A stretch of 8,888 nt of DNA from Candidatus Zixiibacteriota bacterium (GTDB lineage: Bacteria; Zixibacteria; MSB-5A5; CAIYYT01): contig JAGLUH010000279.1 in assembly GCA_023134875.1 (NCBI GenBank), positions 1 through 8,888 on the forward strand, written 5' to 3'. Shown here one piece after another: positions 7,482 to 8,888 of this stretch; position 1 is the stretch's first letter, and each line of letters opens with the position of its first letter. The notes under the pieces are model-generated. The model was given only the letters and a program-made list of their open reading frames with translations. It was not told the DNA's origin and did not search any database. The position numbers and the translations under genes were made by a program.

Positions 7482-7516
7482 AAGGTCACCTCTTTCGAGC
7501 AGAGGTGGCTTTTCGG
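7479..7516 (+). terminator. Terminator-like long hairpin
   Basis: The 5' arm (7479-7493, ending CACCTCT) pairs with the 3' arm (7501-7516, starting AGAGGTG and containing GGCTTTTCGG) around the loop TTCGAGC, giving about 15 pairs with two G-T wobbles and one bulged T. On the plus strand the inner stem is followed by TTTT, so it could end tad-operon read-through about 365 nt after the last gene. The T run is short and itself paired at the stem base, so intrinsic termination is uncertain. The minus strand has no T run. Confidence 0.4.
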
Positions 7517-7521
7517 TAACA

Positions 7522-7653
7522 TTAGGTGATGAAACCTTCAGTCTTGGACCAGTCCATGTTGACTGCGAGCTCGGGGATCTCGATTCCAAGGAAGAGGAGT
7601 CCACCGGTGAGGGTACGATACGGTGTTAGGGATTTCGGTTTGGCACAGATGCG
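7522..7653 (-). pseudogene. Short minus-strand coding-like remnant (43 codons plus stop)
   Basis: An open stretch between an in-frame TGA (7654-7656) and TAA (7522-7524) with no start codon near its beginning. Its end reads TLTGGLLFLGIEIPELAVNM followed by DWSKTEGFIT. The hydrophobic-acidic pattern looks like a protein C-terminus and it resembles the end of the frame at 7899-8033 (shared GGL, then G, E, E, V, D, W in register). No family is recognised. It may be a decayed gene end or a chance frame. Confidence 0.2.
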
Positions 7654-7720
7654 TCACAACCCATTAATGGGTGTCATTTACGACATTGCAAGTGATTGTG
7701 GTGCAGTTGCTTATATCAAA

Positions 7721-7750
7721 TAGCGGTGCAGGGACTTGAACCCCGGACAC
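7721..7750 (-). other. tRNA 3'-end fragment (T-arm and acceptor strand), possible attachment-site remnant
   Basis: Read on the minus strand, GTGTCCGGGGTTCAAGTCCC continues into TGCACCGCTA. This gives a complete T-arm (stem CGGGG/CCCTG, loop TTCAAGT), a 7-nt 3' acceptor strand and a discriminator base A. The 5' half that would supply AGCGGTG, a D-arm and an anticodon stem is absent upstream, so it is not a functional tRNA. Its first bases resemble the variable-loop/T-arm region of some bacterial tRNAs, possibly tRNA-Met. A tRNA 3' half left alone is what a recombinase integration event leaves behind. Confidence 0.45.
7722..7743 (-). repeat. tRNA T-arm/acceptor-like repeat, copy 2 (minus orientation)
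   Basis: 22-nt inverted partner of 7362-7383 with 21/22 identity; the two enclose 338 bp. GAACCCC at 7738-7744 can also pair with GGGGTTC at 7757-7763. Confidence 0.6.
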
Positions 7751-7834
7751 GATCATGGGGTTCTCGTAACTGTTTGCAGGGCAGTTGATTACAGCCTAAA
7801 CCGTTCGGGTGCTTTGGTTTTCGCTTTCTATTTG

Positions 7835-7874
7835 TTTTGATGTCTTTTGATGTAGTTTGATGTGTTTTGACTTG
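7835..7874. repeat. Four-unit 10-bp tandem repeat (TTTTGATGTN)
   Basis: Consecutive units are TTTTGATGTC, TTTTGATGTA, GTTTGATGTG and TTTTGACTTG. The period is exactly 10 bp, so every copy faces the same side of the helix, and 10 is not a multiple of 3, so the repeat is unlikely to be coding. It may be a set of protein-binding sites. Confidence 0.6.
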
Positions 7875-7878
7875 AAGT

Positions 7879-7897
7879 TGTCACAAAAGTGTCACAA
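7879..7897. repeat. Direct repeat of TGTCACAA, 11-bp spacing
   Basis: TGTCACAA occurs at 7879-7886 and again at 7890-7897, with a further TCACAG at 7899-7904. It immediately follows the 10-bp tandem repeat. Confidence 0.45.
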
Positions 7898-7898
7898 G

Positions 7899-8033
7899 TC
7901 ACAGCCAGTCGTCATGAACGCGAATCTCATACATCTCGTCCCCAACTAACGTGAGTCCCCCGATGATCAGTGACTGAGTCTTCATCACCTGTGAGTGCAA
8001 TCCGTCTGAATATGCATAGCCGCTACAGCCCAA
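7899..8033 (-). CDS. Possible small protein (44 aa) or gene remnant downstream of the barrel gene
   Basis: A minus-strand frame bounded upstream by TAG (8037-8039) and ending with TGA (7899-7901). It can start at TTG 8033 (44 aa), GTG 7988 or ATG 7985 (28 aa). From TTG it begins MGCSGYAYSDGLHSQ and ends SLIIGGLTLVGDEMYEIRV-HDDWL. Composition looks protein-like: a hydrophobic beta-type stretch followed by an acidic end. It starts 21 nt after the stop of the minus-strand barrel gene, so it could be transcribed with it. The ribosome binding site is weak for each start. No family is recognised. Its end aligns with that of the frame at 7522-7653. Confidence 0.28.
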   Translation of the reverse strand: MGCSGYAYSDGLHSQVMKTQSLIIGGLTLVGDEMYEIRVHDDWL

Positions 8034-8054
8034 ATTCTAATAAAAGTCCAGTTC

Positions 8055-8888
8055 CTAAAAGAACCATCTCAGCCAAATCTCTATTTTTCCTTCCGATTGT
8101 CTGCTGCCGTATTCCGAGTTATTATCGCCTGTCAATACTGTCGGCCAGAGAATAACCTCAAAGTTTGTAAATGGCCTGTAGCTCAGTTGTGCCGAAAGCG
8201 TAAAACTATTGTCGTTTAAATTGCAGATGACAAAGGCGCCGATTGACGAATAAAGCCAGCCGAACGGCTCCGGTTGACTGACTTTAGCATAAAGATAATC
8301 CCTCATGAACGTCCGAGTCTGAAAACTGCTCGTAAAATCGAGTCGGGTTTGCGTGACGATTGCGGAATCGCCGCTGTCCACCCTATCTCGAAGAAAACCG
8401 AGGAGGTCGCGAAGTTCACTCTCGCTAAGCCCACGATTGTCATGGTAATACTCAAGAATGATGGTGGTGTTCAGTTTAGTCAAATACCGAATACCCAGAA
8501 GATACGATACGCCGTCGATTTGTTTCCGCTGAATGGCATCCCGTTCGATAAAAGTCTTCGTGTCATTTTTGTCGTAGCTAAGTTCTCCGTGAATTTCTAA
8601 GTTCGTTCTGACATTGGTGGAAAAATCGAGCCCGTACCGTTGCGGCTCGCCCTGACGTTGAAACATCATGAGATCAATGTCAATATTGCGCAGTAACAAG
8701 TATAGTTTTAGCGCGATCCCAGTATGATCGGGTTCGGCAAACTTACCGTTGATCTCGGCTTCCGGGGGCAAAATGACACCGGACAACGTCAGATTCTGCA
8801 GCCAGTTTGACTCATAACTCTTATTGTAACTAACATAGCCGGAAACGATGCCGGCTAACGTTAGATCAGGATTCTCCGGATCCTTCTC
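8055..8888 (-). CDS. Outer-membrane beta-barrel protein, C-terminal 277 residues (partial)
   Basis: The frame is open from the right edge (EKDPENPDLTLAG...) to TAG at 8055-8057, so the gene starts outside the window; internal start-like codons (TTG at 8786) should not be taken as the beginning. The sequence is a run of alternating polar/hydrophobic strands rich in Tyr, Phe, Trp and Asn, such as RYGLDFSTNVRTNLEIHGEL, GVSYLLGIRYLTKLNTTIIL, WLYSSIGAFVICNLNDN and SFTLSAQLSYRPF. It ends in GKIEIWLRWFF, an amphipathic last strand with terminal Phe, the BAM recognition signal of outer-membrane porins. A polar loop (GLSESELRDLLGFLRDRVDSG) may be extracellular. I cannot name a family; a porin, exporter or structural barrel are all possible. 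It is convergent with the tad operon and probably unrelated to it. Confidence 0.8.
   Translation of the reverse strand, partial: EKDPENPDLTLAGIVSGYVSYNKSYESNWLQNLTLSGVILPPEAEINGKFAEPDHTGIALKLYLLLRNIDIDLMMFQRQGEPQRYGLDFSTNVRTNLEIHGELSYDKNDTKTFIERDAIQRKQIDGVSYLLGIRYLTKLNTTIILEYYHDNRGLSESELRDLLGFLRDRVDSGDSAIVTQTRLDFTSSFQTRTFMRDYLYAKVSQPEPFGWLYSSIGAFVICNLNDNSFTLSAQLSYRPFTNFEVILWPTVLTGDNNSEYGSRQSEGKIEIWLRWFF

Larger units (their letters stand above)
7114..8054. other. Gene-poor mosaic between convergent genes; candidate integration scar
   Basis: About 940 nt separate the last tad gene from the end of the minus-strand barrel gene. No frame in it is a convincing full-length gene. It contains two tRNA-3'-end-like copies in inverted orientation, several hairpins, short tandem and direct repeats, and two minus-strand frames with similar ends. 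tRNA 3' ends plus short repeats are the usual signature of tyrosine-recombinase attachment sites, but no integrase is visible in the window. Confidence 0.45.

Noticed and set aside
7360..7629. Plus-strand open frame of 89 codons in the gap
   Set aside because: It runs straight through the tRNA-like repeat and three hairpins, begins with a non-ATG codon without ribosome binding site, and its composition is not protein-like. The hairpins explain the stretch better.
7526..7723. Plus-strand open frame of 65 codons
   Set aside because: It overlaps the minus-strand remnant with a more protein-like pattern, ends in the tRNA-like fragment, and has no recognisable motif.
7690..7800. Intact tRNA gene on the minus strand
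   Set aside because: Only the T-arm and 3' acceptor strand are present; no D-arm, anticodon stem-loop with T33, or matching 5' acceptor strand exists within tRNA length.
7835..7897. CRISPR array
   Set aside because: Repeat units are 8-10 bp and directly adjacent, without spacers of CRISPR size.
7805..7910. C-terminus of an integrase on the minus strand
   Set aside because: A 27-codon open frame exists, but it contains no recombinase catalytic motif (no R..H-x-x-R..Y) and the tandem repeat period of 10 is not in frame. The location beside a tRNA fragment is suggestive only.
8274..8600. Plus-strand frame of 108 codons opposite the barrel gene
   Set aside because: Fully contained in the antisense of a well-supported beta-barrel coding region.

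Overview
The window carries most of the core of a Tad (tight adherence / Flp pilus) secretion locus from an uncultured-looking Gram-negative bacterium. A secretin and an outer-membrane beta-barrel protein require an outer membrane. Base composition is moderate, close to half G+C by eye; GTG starts are frequent and GGAGG-type ribosome binding sites are present. I cannot name the phylum with confidence; the gene order would suit deltaproteobacteria-like lineages or candidate phyla of the FCB type, but this is only an impression.

Positions 1-7113 form one plus-strand operon with very short gaps: the end of cpaB/rcpC (pilus assembly, periplasmic), cpaC/rcpA (outer-membrane secretin), a TadG-like minor pilin/tip protein, cpaE/tadZ (receiver-like plus MinD/ParA-like localisation ATPase), cpaF/tadA (assembly ATPase), tadB and tadC (the paired inner-membrane platform proteins), and a 33-residue single-span membrane protein with a strong ribosome binding site. 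Together they describe a machine in which TadZ places the complex, TadA hydrolyses ATP to push pilin through the TadB/TadC platform, and the fibre leaves through the CpaC secretin with CpaB as periplasmic partner. The Flp pilin, prepilin peptidase and the rest of cpaB must lie upstream; no tadD-type TPR lipoprotein is seen downstream.

Positions 7114-8054 hold no convincing full-length gene. The stretch is a mosaic. It has an inverted 22-bp repeat with 21/22 identity that looks like the 3' end of a tRNA (T-arm plus acceptor strand), a series of hairpins including one terminator-like structure, a four-unit 10-bp tandem repeat, a TGTCACAA direct repeat, and two short minus-strand reading frames whose ends resemble each other. 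This looks like an integration scar or a decayed mobile-element boundary.

From 8055 to the right edge, on the minus strand and convergent with the tad operon, is the C-terminal 277 residues of an outer-membrane beta-barrel protein ending in the Trp-Phe-Phe type C-terminus expected for BAM-inserted porins. No CRISPR array, rRNA or intact tRNA is visible.
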